Source of the DNA: Actinophytocola sp. | GTDB lineage: Bacteria > Actinomycetota > Actinomycetes > Mycobacteriales > Pseudonocardiaceae | Assembly: GCF_009379765.1 (NCBI RefSeq) | Contig: NZ_WHTD01000017.1 | Coordinates: forward strand, 1 to 64,000 | Length of the DNA stretch: 64,000 bases | Reading direction: 5' to 3' | Part shown: positions 49,451 through 58,024 of the stretch, piece by piece | Layout of the letters: the number at the start of each line of letters is the position of its first letter | How positions within the stretch are numbered: the stretch's first letter is position 1 | The notes under the pieces: model-generated | Told to the model about the DNA's origin: nothing | Databases searched by the model: none | Seen by the model: the letters and a program-made list of their open reading frames with translations, nothing else | Program-made: the position numbers and the translations under genes

Positions 49451-50391
49451 CCGTAGTGCAATCGGCCACGGTGCACTCGACCACTGTGGAACTGTCCGCG
49501 GTGTCGCGCTGGTACGGCAACGTGGTCGCCGTCAACGACGTGACGCTCACCGTCGGACCGGGGCTCACGGGGCTCCTCGGCCCCAACGGCGCGGGGAAGA
49601 CGACCGTGCTGCACCTGATGGCGGGGCTGCTCGCGCCGTCGCAGGGCAGCGTGCTCGTCGGCGGGGACTCGGCGTGGCGGAACCCGGAGATGTACCGGAC
49701 GCTGGGCCTGGTCACCGAGCGGGAGAGCGTGCCGGGTTTCCTCACGGCGTGGGAGTTCGTACTGGCGTCGGCGAAGCTGCACAAGCTCCCCGACCCGGCC
49801 GCGGCGGCCCGCACGGCGCTGGGCATCGTGGAGATGCAGGACGCGCAGGACCGGCGGATCTCCACGTACTCCAAGGGAATGCGCCAGCGCACCCGCGTGG
49901 CGGCGGCCCTGGTGCACGACCCGCGGGTGCTCCTGCTCGACGAGCCGTTCAACGGCATGGACCCGCGGCAGCGGCTGCACATGATGGAGCTGCTGCACCG
50001 GATGGCCGAGGAGGAGGGTCGGACGATCCTCTTCTCCTCGCACATCCTGGAGGAGGTCGAGCAGCTGTCCGGCACGGTGCAGGTGATCGTGGCCGGCCGC
50101 CTCGCCGCTTCCGGCGACTACCGGCACATCCGGCGCCTGATGACCACCCGGCCGCACGTGTTCACGATCCAGTCCTCGGACGACCGTCTGCTTGCGACAG
50201 TCCTGATGGGACAGGACTCCGTCTCCGGGGTGTCCCTGGACGACGGCACCCTGCAGGTGCACGCCTCGGACTACGGCACCTTCACCCGCGCCCTGGCGAA
50301 GCTGGCCAAGGCGTCGGACATCCGGCTGACGGGCATCCTGCCGGCCGACGAGTCCCTCGAGAAGGTCTTCTCCTACCTGGTGGCAACCTGA
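49447..50391 (+). CDS. ABC transporter ATP-binding protein
   Basis: 314 residues. Walker [17 protein letters not shown], signature TYSKGMRQRTRVAAALVH, Walker B LLLDEPFNGMD and switch SSHILEEVEQL are intact, with a C-terminal domain ending ESLEKVFSYLVAT. It overlaps genes on both sides (ATGA, TGATG). With the two permeases it forms an exporter of unknown substrate. Confidence 0.9.
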   Translation: MTVVQSATVHSTTVELSAVSRWYGNVVAVNDVTLTVGPGLTGLLGPNGAGKTTVLHLMAGLLAPSQGSVLVGGDSAWRNPEMYRTLGLVTERESVPGFLTAWEFVLASAKLHKLPDPAAAARTALGIVEMQDAQDRRISTYSKGMRQRTRVAAALVHDPRVLLLDEPFNGMDPRQRLHMMELLHRMAEEEGRTILFSSHILEEVEQLSGTVQVIVAGRLAASGDYRHIRRLMTTRPHVFTIQSSDDRLLATVLMGQDSVSGVSLDDGTLQVHASDYGTFTRALAKLAKASDIRLTGILPADESLEKVFSYLVAT

Positions 50392-51104
50392 TGAACGCGA
50401 CGATTATCGGCCTCACCGCGCGCGCCCTGCTGGGCAGGCGCCGGGTCCTGATGCTGCTCCCGATGCCGTTGGTGCTGATCGGCCTGACCATCATGGGCAT
50501 CACCTCCGGCGTCCCCGACGCGGACTGGGGCCCGCCGGTGTTCGCGACGCTGGGCCTCAGCGTCATCCTGCCGCTGACGGCGCTGATCGTCGGCAGCAGC
50601 GTGCTCGGTCTGGAGATCGACGACGGCACGATCACCCACCTGCTGACCAAGCCGTTGCCCCGCGGCGAGATCGTGCTCTCGAAGCTGTTCGTGGCCTGGG
50701 CGGTGACGACGGTCGCCACCGCCGTCCCGCTCGCCGCGGGGGCCCTGATCGCGGGCTCCGCGCCGCTGGCGGTCGGCCTGGTGGTCGGCGCGGCGCTCGG
50801 CTCGCTGGCCTACTGCGCGCTGTTCCTGGCGTTGAGCCTGGTGACCAAGCGCCCGGTGGCGGTGGGCCTCGTGTACATCATGTTGTGGGAGAACCTGCTG
50901 GTCAACTTCGTGAGCGGGGCCCGGGTGTTCAGCGTGCAGCAGCACGCCACCGCGGTCGCGGACGCGATCGCCGAGAGCCCGATGCTGGCGCCGTCGGTCT
51001 CGCTGACCACCTCAGTGGTCGTGGCGATCGTCTTCATCATCGCCGGAACCGTCGGCGCCACCGCGAAGCTGCGCAGCTTCGCCCTCACCGGCGAGGCGAA
51101 CTGA
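50391..51104 (+). CDS. ABC-2 type exporter permease
   Basis: 237 residues, six predicted membrane segments. The short N-terminus MNATIIGLTARALLGRRRVL, then LEIDDGTITHLLTKPLPRGE, is a frequent signature of this ABC-2 group. It is the last gene of the four-cistron exporter operon. Its end overlaps antisense with the TPR relic. Confidence 0.88.
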   Translation: MNATIIGLTARALLGRRRVLMLLPMPLVLIGLTIMGITSGVPDADWGPPVFATLGLSVILPLTALIVGSSVLGLEIDDGTITHLLTKPLPRGEIVLSKLFVAWAVTTVATAVPLAAGALIAGSAPLAVGLVVGAALGSLAYCALFLALSLVTKRPVAVGLVYIMLWENLLVNFVSGARVFSVQQHATAVADAIAESPMLAPSVSLTTSVVVAIVFIIAGTVGATAKLRSFALTGEAN

Positions 51105-51641
51105 CACCTCGGCGAGGTTCTTCCTGGCGACCCGAACGAAGGGATGCTCGGGCCCGAACGCCTCGACGAGGAACGGCAGCACGCCGCGGAGCTCTGCGGA
51201 GGACTCCTCGTAGCGGCCGAGGTTGCCGAGCGAGAGAGCAAGGTTGTTGCGGCTGACGAGGGTGTGCTCCCGATGCTCGGCGAGGGCCTCGTCGTGGCGG
51301 CCGAGCGCGTCCAGCTCCAACCCGATGTGGTTGCGCACCGTCAGGGTTCCGGGGTCCTCCGGGCCCAGCACCCTGACGCAGGCCGCCAGAGTCGCGCGGT
51401 GCTCGGCGAGGGCCTCGTCCGTCCGGCCCAGGTCGGCGAGCACGCTGGCGAGGTTCGCGCGGGTGGCCAGGGCCGCTCCAGACGGCCCAGCAGCAGCTTG
51501 TTCGGCACCGCGAGCACCGCGCCGGCGAGCGCGAGCCCGGCCAGGAGCCACGGCCAGTCCCAGCCGAGCGGCTTGAGCAGCGTGGCCGCCGCGGCGAGCG
51601 ATCGCACCGGCGGCGACCCACTGGGCCCACGCGTGCCTCAT
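51084..51641 (-). pseudogene. Degraded TPR (NB-ARC-tail-like) protein
   Basis: It starts MRHAWAQWVAAG at 51641, moves to another frame for SLAAAATLLKPLGWDWPWLL and a hydrophobic segment, then returns for ANLASVLADLGRTDEALAEH and two more TPR-type units (NHIGLELDALGRHDEALAEH, NNLALSLGNLGRYEESSAEL). Repeat register is lost at AEHREHTLVSRNN, indicating an internal deletion. The frame runs antisense into the permease gene instead of ending after NLAEVSVRLAG. At least two frameshifts make it a pseudogene. Confidence 0.7.
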
Positions 51642-51743
51642 CCGAACCTCCTGAACCGAGCGTCGCGGTGGGCACGCCCGGTGTGACACCGGAAAGATAG
51701 CGGGCATCGGAGTAGCCGAGACGGACACGAGGAGCACGCATCC

Positions 51744-52505
51744 ATGACCGCTGTCGAGTTCGCTGCCAAGCTGCGTGGGCGGGAGACCGTTGTCGGGTAC
51801 TGGTCCGCGCTCGACGCGCCGCCGGCCACCGAGCGGATCGCGGGGCTCGGGTACGACTACGTATGCCTCGACGGGCAGCACGGGTATCTCGGGTACTCAG
51901 GGCTGCTCCACTCGCTGATGGCCGTCGACGCGGCCGGGGTCGCCGCGGGGATCGTCCGGGTGGAGGCCAACGACATCACGCCGATCGGCCGCGCGCTGGA
52001 CGCCGGGGCGTGCGGGGTGATCGTGCCGCTGATCGAGACCGCCGCCGACGCGGCCGACGCGGTGGCGTCCGTGCGGTACCCACCGGAGGGCAGGCGGTCG
52101 TTCGCGCCGAGCCGGGCCGCGCTGCGGGTGGGCACGAAACCGGCCGAGGCCAACGCGGTGAACGTGGTCATCGCGATGATCGAGACGCCGACCGCACTGT
52201 CCGAAGTGGACGCGATCTGTGCCACCCCCGGGCTGGACGGGGCGTACGTCGGGCCGTCGGACCTGAGCCTGGCGGTAGGTGGGGCGTTCCCGATGGACCC
52301 GGCCGTCGCGGAGGAGTTCGAGCAGGCCGTGACGAGGGTCCGCGAGGCTGCCCGGGTCGCGGGGATCGCCGCCGGGATCCACACACCCAGCGGGGAGGTC
52401 GCCGCCCGGCGGCTGGGTGAGGGCTTCACGTTCGTGTCGATCGCGTCGGACCTCGCGCACCTGGAGCAGGCCGCCCGCGGGCACCTGGACGCTGCCCGGA
52501 AGTGA
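51744..52505 (+). CDS. HpcH/HpaI-family aldolase
   Basis: 253 residues, class II (metal-dependent) 2-keto-3-deoxy-acid aldolase. YDYVCLDGQHG, RVEANDITPIGRALDAGACG, VPLIETAADAADAV, MIETPTALSEVDAI (metal glutamate) and DGAYVGPSDLSLAVGG match HpaI/GarL. It cleaves or forms 4-hydroxy-2-oxoacids with pyruvate. ATG 51744. No clear pathway partners are adjacent. Confidence 0.9.
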   Translation: MTAVEFAAKLRGRETVVGYWSALDAPPATERIAGLGYDYVCLDGQHGYLGYSGLLHSLMAVDAAGVAAGIVRVEANDITPIGRALDAGACGVIVPLIETAADAADAVASVRYPPEGRRSFAPSRAALRVGTKPAEANAVNVVIAMIETPTALSEVDAICATPGLDGAYVGPSDLSLAVGGAFPMDPAVAEEFEQAVTRVREAARVAGIAAGIHTPSGEVAARRLGEGFTFVSIASDLAHLEQAARGHLDAARK

Positions 52506-52972
52506 ACGCCACGGGCCGGCTGACCGTGCTGGCCGGCACTGTCTTCGTCGTGGCGCTCACACTGTGGCGCTCACGCTGTGGCTGTTCGGCGAGGGCATCG
52601 TCGAGCTGGTTTTCGGCCTGCTCACCGCGCTGGCCGCGGTCGTTCTGGTGGTGCTCGCGGTGGTCGGTGCGGTCGTCGAGCACCAGCCGGGCCGCGTGCT
52701 GGTGACGCTGGCGTTCCTCGGTGTCGGCCTGCTGCTGACCGCGGTCGTGTTCGGCTTCGCCTACCTCGGCGAGTCGCTCACCTACGTGCGCGGCGAGGCG
52801 ACGACCGCGCGAGTGGTGTCGTGCGAGGAGGACGGCGCGGCCCGGCAGGGGCGGTCTCACCGTTCTGGTCGTGGCGGCCGGTGGGGTGGCGGTAGCGTCG
52901 CCCGTGCTCGCGGTCGGCGCCTACCTGAGGCTGCGCGGTCGCCGGGCGACCGAAGGGGGCACACATGGTTGA
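52502..52972 (+). pseudogene. Small membrane protein gene, frameshifted
   Basis: GTG 52502 (overlapping the aldolase stop) reads VNATGRLTVLAGTVFVVALT. A 14-bp near-exact tandem duplication (52550-52563, 52564-52577) then shifts the frame to LWLFGEGIVELVFGLLTALA and further membrane segments. A second shift near 52850 moves to VAAGGVAVASPVLAVGAYLR and the stop at 52970-52972. Three frames together make a membrane protein with about four transmembrane segments of unknown function. Confidence 0.7.
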
Positions 52973-53465
52973 GACGGGGTTCGCACGGCTCTACGGTCCG
53001 CTGGCGACGTTGTTCGTCGTGCTGTCGTTCCTTCCGCTGTACGACGACGTGCGGGTGACCGAGGACTGGGGCGAGATGACCACCACCTATGGCTCCCTGT
53101 GGCACATGGCGGGACGCGACGGCGGCGGACCGGCGGTGATCGGGGTGATTCTGCTGGCGGTGTTGGTGACGCTGCTCGTGATCGCGACCTTCCGCCAGGC
53201 GACGGTCGTCCTCGCCACGTGGATCACCGTCGTGGCCGCCCTGATCGCGCTGATGCTCCTTCTCCGCCCCGGCACGGGCGACCCGTCACCGCCCCTGGCC
53301 GACACGGGCACCGCCGGCGTGGCTATCGCCTGCTGCCTGGTGGTGCTGTCGTTCGCGCACGCGATGTACCTCCTCTCCGAACGCCATCCCGCCAGGTACG
53401 CCGACATCCCCGAGGCCGACCGCCGCCGAACCGGCGAGTCCGACGTGGACACTCCCAACCCCTGA
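52965..53465 (+). CDS. Hypothetical membrane protein (166 aa)
   Basis: 166 residues with four predicted membrane segments (YGPLATLFVVLSFLPLY, AVIGVILLAVLVTLLVIATF, TWITVVAALIALMLLL, AGVAIACCLVVLSFAHAMYL) and a charged C-terminus. No recognised family. ATG 52965 overlaps the end of the damaged membrane-protein gene, so they were probably one operon. Confidence 0.65.
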   Translation: MVETGFARLYGPLATLFVVLSFLPLYDDVRVTEDWGEMTTTYGSLWHMAGRDGGGPAVIGVILLAVLVTLLVIATFRQATVVLATWITVVAALIALMLLLRPGTGDPSPPLADTGTAGVAIACCLVVLSFAHAMYLLSERHPARYADIPEADRRRTGESDVDTPNP

Positions 53466-53485
53466 CGAGCCGGCTGGCTGACCGG

Positions 53486-54604
53486 TCAGGCCACCTCGCG
53501 CCACCAGCCGTCCACGGGTTCCGGCGACGACACGTCCAGCGATTGGCCCGGTCTCGGGACCGCCACCCGCACGTCGTGGTCGGCGGCGTCGGTGAGTAAG
53601 CGCTCGATGGGCTCGGACCAGGAGTGCAACGCGAGGTTGAAGGTGCCCCAGTGCACCGGCACCAGCAGGTCGCCGCGCACCGCCAGGTGGGTTGCCACGC
53701 CCTCCTCGGGAGTCATGTGGATGTCCGGCCAGTACGGGGAGTACGCGCCGATCTGGATGAACGTGAGGTCGAACGGTCCGTACTCGGCGCCGATGTCGCG
53801 GTAGCCGTCGAAGTAGCCCGAGTCGCCGGTGTAGAAGATCTTGTGTGCCGAGCCGGCCACCACCCACGACGCCCACAGCGTGCCGTTGCCGCCGGGGCGC
53901 AAGCGGCCCGAGAAGTGGCGGGCCGCGGTGGCGGTGAGCGAGATGCCCGACACCGTGGCCGACTCGGTCCAGTCCAGCTCCTCTATGCGCGACGATGGGA
54001 TCCGCCAGCGCTCCAGGTGGGCACCGACACCCAGCGGCACGACGAACCGGGTCTGCGGCCACAGGGCGGCGATCCGGCGGATCGTGGCCATGTCCAGATG
54101 GTCGTAGTGGTCGTGGGAGATCACCACCGCGTCCACCGGTGGCAGGTCCGCCAAGGGAACCGGCACCGGGTGCAGGCGGCGTGGACCGAGCACTGTGGAC
54201 GGTGAGACCCGTTCGCTCCACACCGGGTCGAACAGGATGCGCCGGCCTTCCAGCTCGACCAGCACCGTCGCGTGGCCCAGCCAGGTGACCCGTAACCCGT
54301 CCGGCGGAGGCGTGTCCAAGGACGGCACAACCAACGGCACCGTGCCGGTCGGCTTGCGTTGTTCCTTGCCGAACAGCAGCTCGCGCATGACGCCCGGCCC
54401 GCTCGACGCCGGCGCGATGCCGGCCGGCACCGTGTTGTGGAACGCGCCGTCCCGGTAGTGCGGCGAGCGCATCATCCGCGCCAGCCGCTCGCCCTCCGGC
54501 CTGCCACCGATGGCGGCCGGCACCTGCCAGCCCGCCCGCACCAGCGCCGCCCCGGCGACCGGCACCAGCAGCGCCGAGCGCCGGGCCAACTGAGCTACCC
54601 GCAT
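53486..54604 (-). CDS. Metallo-beta-lactamase fold hydrolase, NAPE-PLD/UlaG-like
   Basis: 372 residues. A basic/hydrophobic N-terminus (MRVAQLARRSALLVPVAGAA) may anchor the protein. The core has WLGHATVLVELEGRRILFDP, VISHDHYDHLD (HxHxDH), ARHFSGR, FYTGDSGYFDGY and LVPVHWGTFNL, the NAPE-PLD-like set. ATG 54604 has AGAGGGG upstream. The substrate may be a phospholipid or other phosphodiester. Its end is convergent with the hypothetical membrane gene. Confidence 0.88.
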   Translation of the reverse strand: MRVAQLARRSALLVPVAGAALVRAGWQVPAAIGGRPEGERLARMMRSPHYRDGAFHNTVPAGIAPASSGPGVMRELLFGKEQRKPTGTVPLVVPSLDTPPPDGLRVTWLGHATVLVELEGRRILFDPVWSERVSPSTVLGPRRLHPVPVPLADLPPVDAVVISHDHYDHLDMATIRRIAALWPQTRFVVPLGVGAHLERWRIPSSRIEELDWTESATVSGISLTATAARHFSGRLRPGGNGTLWASWVVAGSAHKIFYTGDSGYFDGYRDIGAEYGPFDLTFIQIGAYSPYWPDIHMTPEEGVATHLAVRGDLLVPVHWGTFNLALHSWSEPIERLLTDAADHDVRVAVPRPGQSLDVSSPEPVDGWWREVA

Positions 54605-54666
54605 GTCGATCCCCTCTCGAAGTCCACTTTCGATAGTGCCTCCGATTTGCTGAGGACGACCTGAGA

Positions 54667-54699
54667 AACGCCGCACCCCTGGCTGCGGGGTGCGGCGTT
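54667..54699 (-). terminator. Hairpin terminator
   Basis: A perfect 13-bp stem (54667-54679 with 54687-54699) and 7-nt loop just downstream of the DoxX gene on the minus strand. It separates that gene from the metallo-hydrolase gene. Confidence 0.75.
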
Positions 54700-54711
54700 C
54701 GCTACGGACGG

Positions 54712-55212
54712 TCAGGCCTTGCGGCGGCCCTGCAGCCCGTAGAGCACCAGGATGGCGCCCAGGAGGATCAGGTTCTTGATGACGAACTCACCCTCGGTGG
54801 TCAGCATGACCGGGTTGCCTCCCTGGAAGGTGACGTCCGGCTGAGTGAAAAGTGCGAGGAACGTGCCGGTCAGGTGCGCGAAGAGCAGCGGGAACACGAC
54901 GCGCAGCCCCTTGCCGAACAGGAGCGCCGCCCCCAGCAGCACCTCGACGACGCCGAGGAACGGTACGAACCAGGACCCCTCGACACCAGGGATCCAGTTG
55001 ACCGTGTTGGCCACGAACTCCGCGACCGGGGTGTCGTTGGTGATCTTCAGGGCGCCGAACCAGAGGAACGTGACCGCCAGGCTCACCCGCAGCGCGGGCA
55101 GGCCGATGCGGCCGGCGAGGCCGATCAGCGCGGTCTCGGCGCGGTCGATCGGGTTGGGTCGGGTCTCGGTCTGCGGCGCCTGGTAGGTGGGGCGCTGCTG
55201 GGTCGTGGTCAT
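54712..55212 (-). CDS. DoxX-family membrane protein
   Basis: 166 residues. A Q/T-rich N-terminal tail of about 30 residues is followed by four predicted membrane segments including LRVSLAVTFLWFGALKI, FLGVVEVLLGAALLFGKGLR and LILLGAILVLYGL. DoxX/DUF417-like proteins associate with redox and thiol-stress functions. It is transcribed alone and ends at a strong hairpin. Divergent from the HxlR gene; the 263-bp gap (55213-55475) shows no strong palindrome I can assign. Confidence 0.82.
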   Translation of the reverse strand: MTTTQQRPTYQAPQTETRPNPIDRAETALIGLAGRIGLPALRVSLAVTFLWFGALKITNDTPVAEFVANTVNWIPGVEGSWFVPFLGVVEVLLGAALLFGKGLRVVFPLLFAHLTGTFLALFTQPDVTFQGGNPVMLTTEGEFVIKNLILLGAILVLYGLQGRRKA

Positions 55213-55475
55213 CTGGGATCTCCTCTCGCTCGGTAACAAGGTTCGCGCGCCGGAGGGGTCCGCCGCGTCCGTTGGCGGAGGGCATTCGCGCTGCTCAACA
55301 GGGGTGAGCCGGGGTGCGGACGGCTACGCCGGGGGCGGGTGGCGAGCCGGCGTGCGGACGCCGAGGGACGTACCGGACATCCGGGCGGCTACTCCCCACG
55401 GCTCAGCCGCGTCCCGGAAGGGACCGGGACCGCGCGGCCGATCACGCAGGTCACGGCGGGGCCTAGCATGTGGAT

Positions 55476-55931
55476 GTGACCGAGGTGCACTACCTGCCGG
55501 CGGACTGCTCGATCGGGCGCACGCTCGCGCTGGTCGGCGAACGCTGGACCATGCTCGTACTCCGCGAGGCGTTCCGCGGCGTCCGCCGGTTCGACGACAT
55601 CAGGGACAACACCGGCGCCCCGCGCCAGGTGCTGAGCGCGCGGCTGGCGGTCCTCGTCGAGCACGAGATCCTGCGCCGCGAGCCCTACCAGGTGCTGGGC
55701 CAGCGGGCGCGGCAGGAGTACAAGCTGACCCGCAAGGGCATGGACCTCTACCCGGTGCTGGTGTCGCTCATGCAGTGGGGCGACCGTTACGTGGCCGACC
55801 CGGCCGGGCCTCCCGTCCGGCTGACGCACGCCGGCTGCGGCGCCCCGGTAGGCGTCACGCTCCGTTGCGCCGACGGGCACCTGCTCGACTCGGCGCGTGA
55901 GGTCCACCCGATCGAGCGGAGCGACGTGTGA
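55476..55931 (+). CDS. HxlR-family transcriptional regulator
   Basis: 151 residues from GTG 55476 (GTG 55470 is an alternative). The HxlR winged HTH has the N-terminal redox/cap cysteine in ADCSIGRTLALVGERWTMLV, then LREAFRGVRRFDDI, PRQVLSARLAVLVEHEILRR and EYKLTRKGMDLYPVL. TAGCAT at 55464-55469 ends 6 bp before the GTG, so the mRNA is probably leaderless. It may regulate the divergent DoxX gene and/or the methyltransferase gene coupled to its stop. Confidence 0.88.
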   Translation: MTEVHYLPADCSIGRTLALVGERWTMLVLREAFRGVRRFDDIRDNTGAPRQVLSARLAVLVEHEILRREPYQVLGQRARQEYKLTRKGMDLYPVLVSLMQWGDRYVADPAGPPVRLTHAGCGAPVGVTLRCADGHLLDSAREVHPIERSDV

Positions 55932-56712
55932 GGAGCGGGCAGGCGTCGTGGACCGCGCGCCGGGTGGCGGCCCAGCGGCTGGAGTTCCGGCGGGTGCCCG
56001 CCGACCACGGCCGCCCCGAGGACGAGCAGCGCCTGCAGGCCGACGTGGCCGAGGGCGTGGAGCGCGGCGACTTCGGGATGACCCGGTACCTGGCCGCGCG
56101 GACGGCGTTCGTCGACCGGTCCGTCGTGCGGGCGCTCGACGCGGGCACGCCACAGGCCCTGATCCTCGGCGCGGGCTACGACGGCCGGTCGCTGCGGTAC
56201 GGCGGCCGGACGTGGCGTGGTTCGAGCTCGACCACCCGGACACGCAGGCCGACAAGCGTGCGCGGCTGGCCAGGCTCGGCATCTCCGGGGAGCACGTGAC
56301 GTTCGTGCCGGCCGAGATCGGCGTGGCCGACGTGCCGGCGGCGCTGGCCGGGGCGGGCCACGACGCGACCCGGCCCACGGTCATCGTGTGCGAGGGGCTG
56401 GCGCCGTACCTGCCGCCGGAGGTGCTCGCCGGGCTGCTCACCGACCTGGCGGCGCGGGCGGCGGCCGGCAGCACGCTCGTGCTCGAGCTGCCGCTGGTCC
56501 CCCGCGGCGACGAGGACCGAGCCCGCCGCGCCCGCCTGCGCGAGGCGGTGAGCGAACGCGGCGAGCCGCTGCACGCGAGCGTCGCCGCCGACGACATCGG
56601 GACGACGCTCGAGTCGAGCGGCTGGTCCGTGCGCCGCGCGATGTCCCCTGCCGGGGTGCCGATCGGGACGAGCCGGAGCAACGTCGCGTTCGTGCTGGGA
56701 CACCGGAGCTGA
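55928..56712 (+). pseudogene. Class I SAM-dependent methyltransferase (LCMT/PPM1-like), frameshifted
   Basis: GTG 55928 overlaps the HxlR stop. The first frame gives AARTAFVDRSVVRALDAGTP and ALILGAGYDGRSLRYGG. The second carries VAWFELDHPDTQADKRARLA and VIVCEGLAPYLPPEVLAGLL to the stop at 56712. The switch lies at about 56200-56215 in a GGCGGCCGG run. All SAM-binding motifs of the O-methyltransferase LCMT family are present across both frames, so the lesion is small (recent mutation or sequence error). Confidence 0.8.
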
Positions 56713-56770
56713 CGACAGCGGTCGCTCGCGCCCCCGGCCGGACCGGCGCGAGTGACCGCGTCGTTCCTGG

Positions 56771-57967
56771 CTACAGGAGGGAAAGGTCCACGGCGTCGGC
56801 CATGGCCTGGTAGCCGGCGTCGTTCGGGTGCAGGTGGTCGCCGCTGTCGTAGGCCGCCAGCATGCGCAGCGGGTCGGCCGGGTCGCGGAGCGCGGCGTCG
56901 AAGTCGACCACCGCGTCGAACTCGCCGCCGTCGCGGATGAACTCGTTGGCGGCCAGCCGGGTCGCCTCCAGCGTCTCGTCGTAGACCTGCCAGCCCTTGA
57001 ACGGGGTGATCGTGCCGCCGACCACCCGGATCCCTCGCGCGTGCGCCTGCGCGACCAGCTGCCGGTACGCCGAGACCAGCCGCGCAGGGTCGGTCTGGTG
57101 CGGCTGCTGCTGGATGTCGTTGATGCCCTCCAGCATGATCAGCGTCCGCACGCCGCCCACGCTCAGCACGTCGGAGTCGAACCTGGCCAAGGCGTTGCGC
57201 CCGAAGTCGCCGCCGTCGAGCAGCAGGCGGTTGCCGCTGATGCCCGCGTTGAGCACGCCAAGCCGGCCACGCAGCCGGTCGCTCAGCAGGTCCGGCCAAC
57301 GGTGGTTCGCGCCCGAGGCCGAGCCGACGCCGTCGGTGATCGAGTCGCCCAGCGTCACCACCGTCCCGGCGGCCGGGCTCCGCACGTCCACGCCGCTCAC
57401 GTAGTGCCACACCGAGGTCCGCTCGGTGAACGCCTCGCCGGACTCCTGCGCGGCGAAGTCCCCGTCGCGGGTGAAGAACGAGGTCTGGGTCGCGGCCGGG
57501 TGGAAGGTCACCGGGCCGGACGGGGTCGGCACGAACGTCGTGACCAGCAGGTCCGCGTCCGTCGGCACGCGCAGCCGCGCCGGGTCGCTCACCACTTCGG
57601 CACCCACCGGGACGATCACGGACTCGGCGCCGCCGAAGGTCAGCGTCCGCATCGACCCGGCCACCGCACGCGCGCTGCCCGCCTCGGCCGCCACCGCCAC
57701 GGTCACCCGGCCGAGCGTCAGCGGCGACCCGCCGAACGCGTTCGACAAGCGGACCCGGGCCTGGCTCCCGCCGACGCTGGTGTGTACGACGTTGCGGATC
57801 GAGTAGTTCGGATAGCCGTCCGGCGCACTGGCCACCCCGTTCGCCGGTGCGGCCGCCCAGGTGCCCACCCACCCGTCCGGCGTCCGCACCTCGTCGGCGG
57901 CGCCCGACGCGGTCACCGCGCTGAACGCCACCACCACCGCTGTCCCGAAAACAAGTAACCGCCTCAT
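56771..57967 (-). CDS. Secreted SGNH/GDSL hydrolase
   Basis: 398 residues. MRRLLVFGTAVVVAFSAVTA forms a signal peptide (SGA-ADE). Beta-sandwich-like region VGTWAAAPANG and IRNVVHTSVGGSQARVRLSN, then an SGNH domain with block I GDSITDG, block II NAGISGNR, block III GINDIQQ and block V DHLHPN. It is an extracellular esterase/lipase, probably acting on polysaccharide acetyl or lipid esters. The ATG at 57967 is favoured because the signal peptide starts there. Confidence 0.9.
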   Translation of the reverse strand: MRRLLVFGTAVVVAFSAVTASGAADEVRTPDGWVGTWAAAPANGVASAPDGYPNYSIRNVVHTSVGGSQARVRLSNAFGGSPLTLGRVTVAVAAEAGSARAVAGSMRTLTFGGAESVIVPVGAEVVSDPARLRVPTDADLLVTTFVPTPSGPVTFHPAATQTSFFTRDGDFAAQESGEAFTERTSVWHYVSGVDVRSPAAGTVVTLGDSITDGVGSASGANHRWPDLLSDRLRGRLGVLNAGISGNRLLLDGGDFGRNALARFDSDVLSVGGVRTLIMLEGINDIQQQPHQTDPARLVSAYRQLVAQAHARGIRVVGGTITPFKGWQVYDETLEATRLAANEFIRDGGEFDAVVDFDAALRDPADPLRMLAAYDSGDHLHPNDAGYQAMADAVDLSLL

Positions 57968-58024
57968 ATTGATCACCGTCATCCGGCAACCGGCGGCGGA
58001 CAACCGCTGATCAGGTGACCATGG

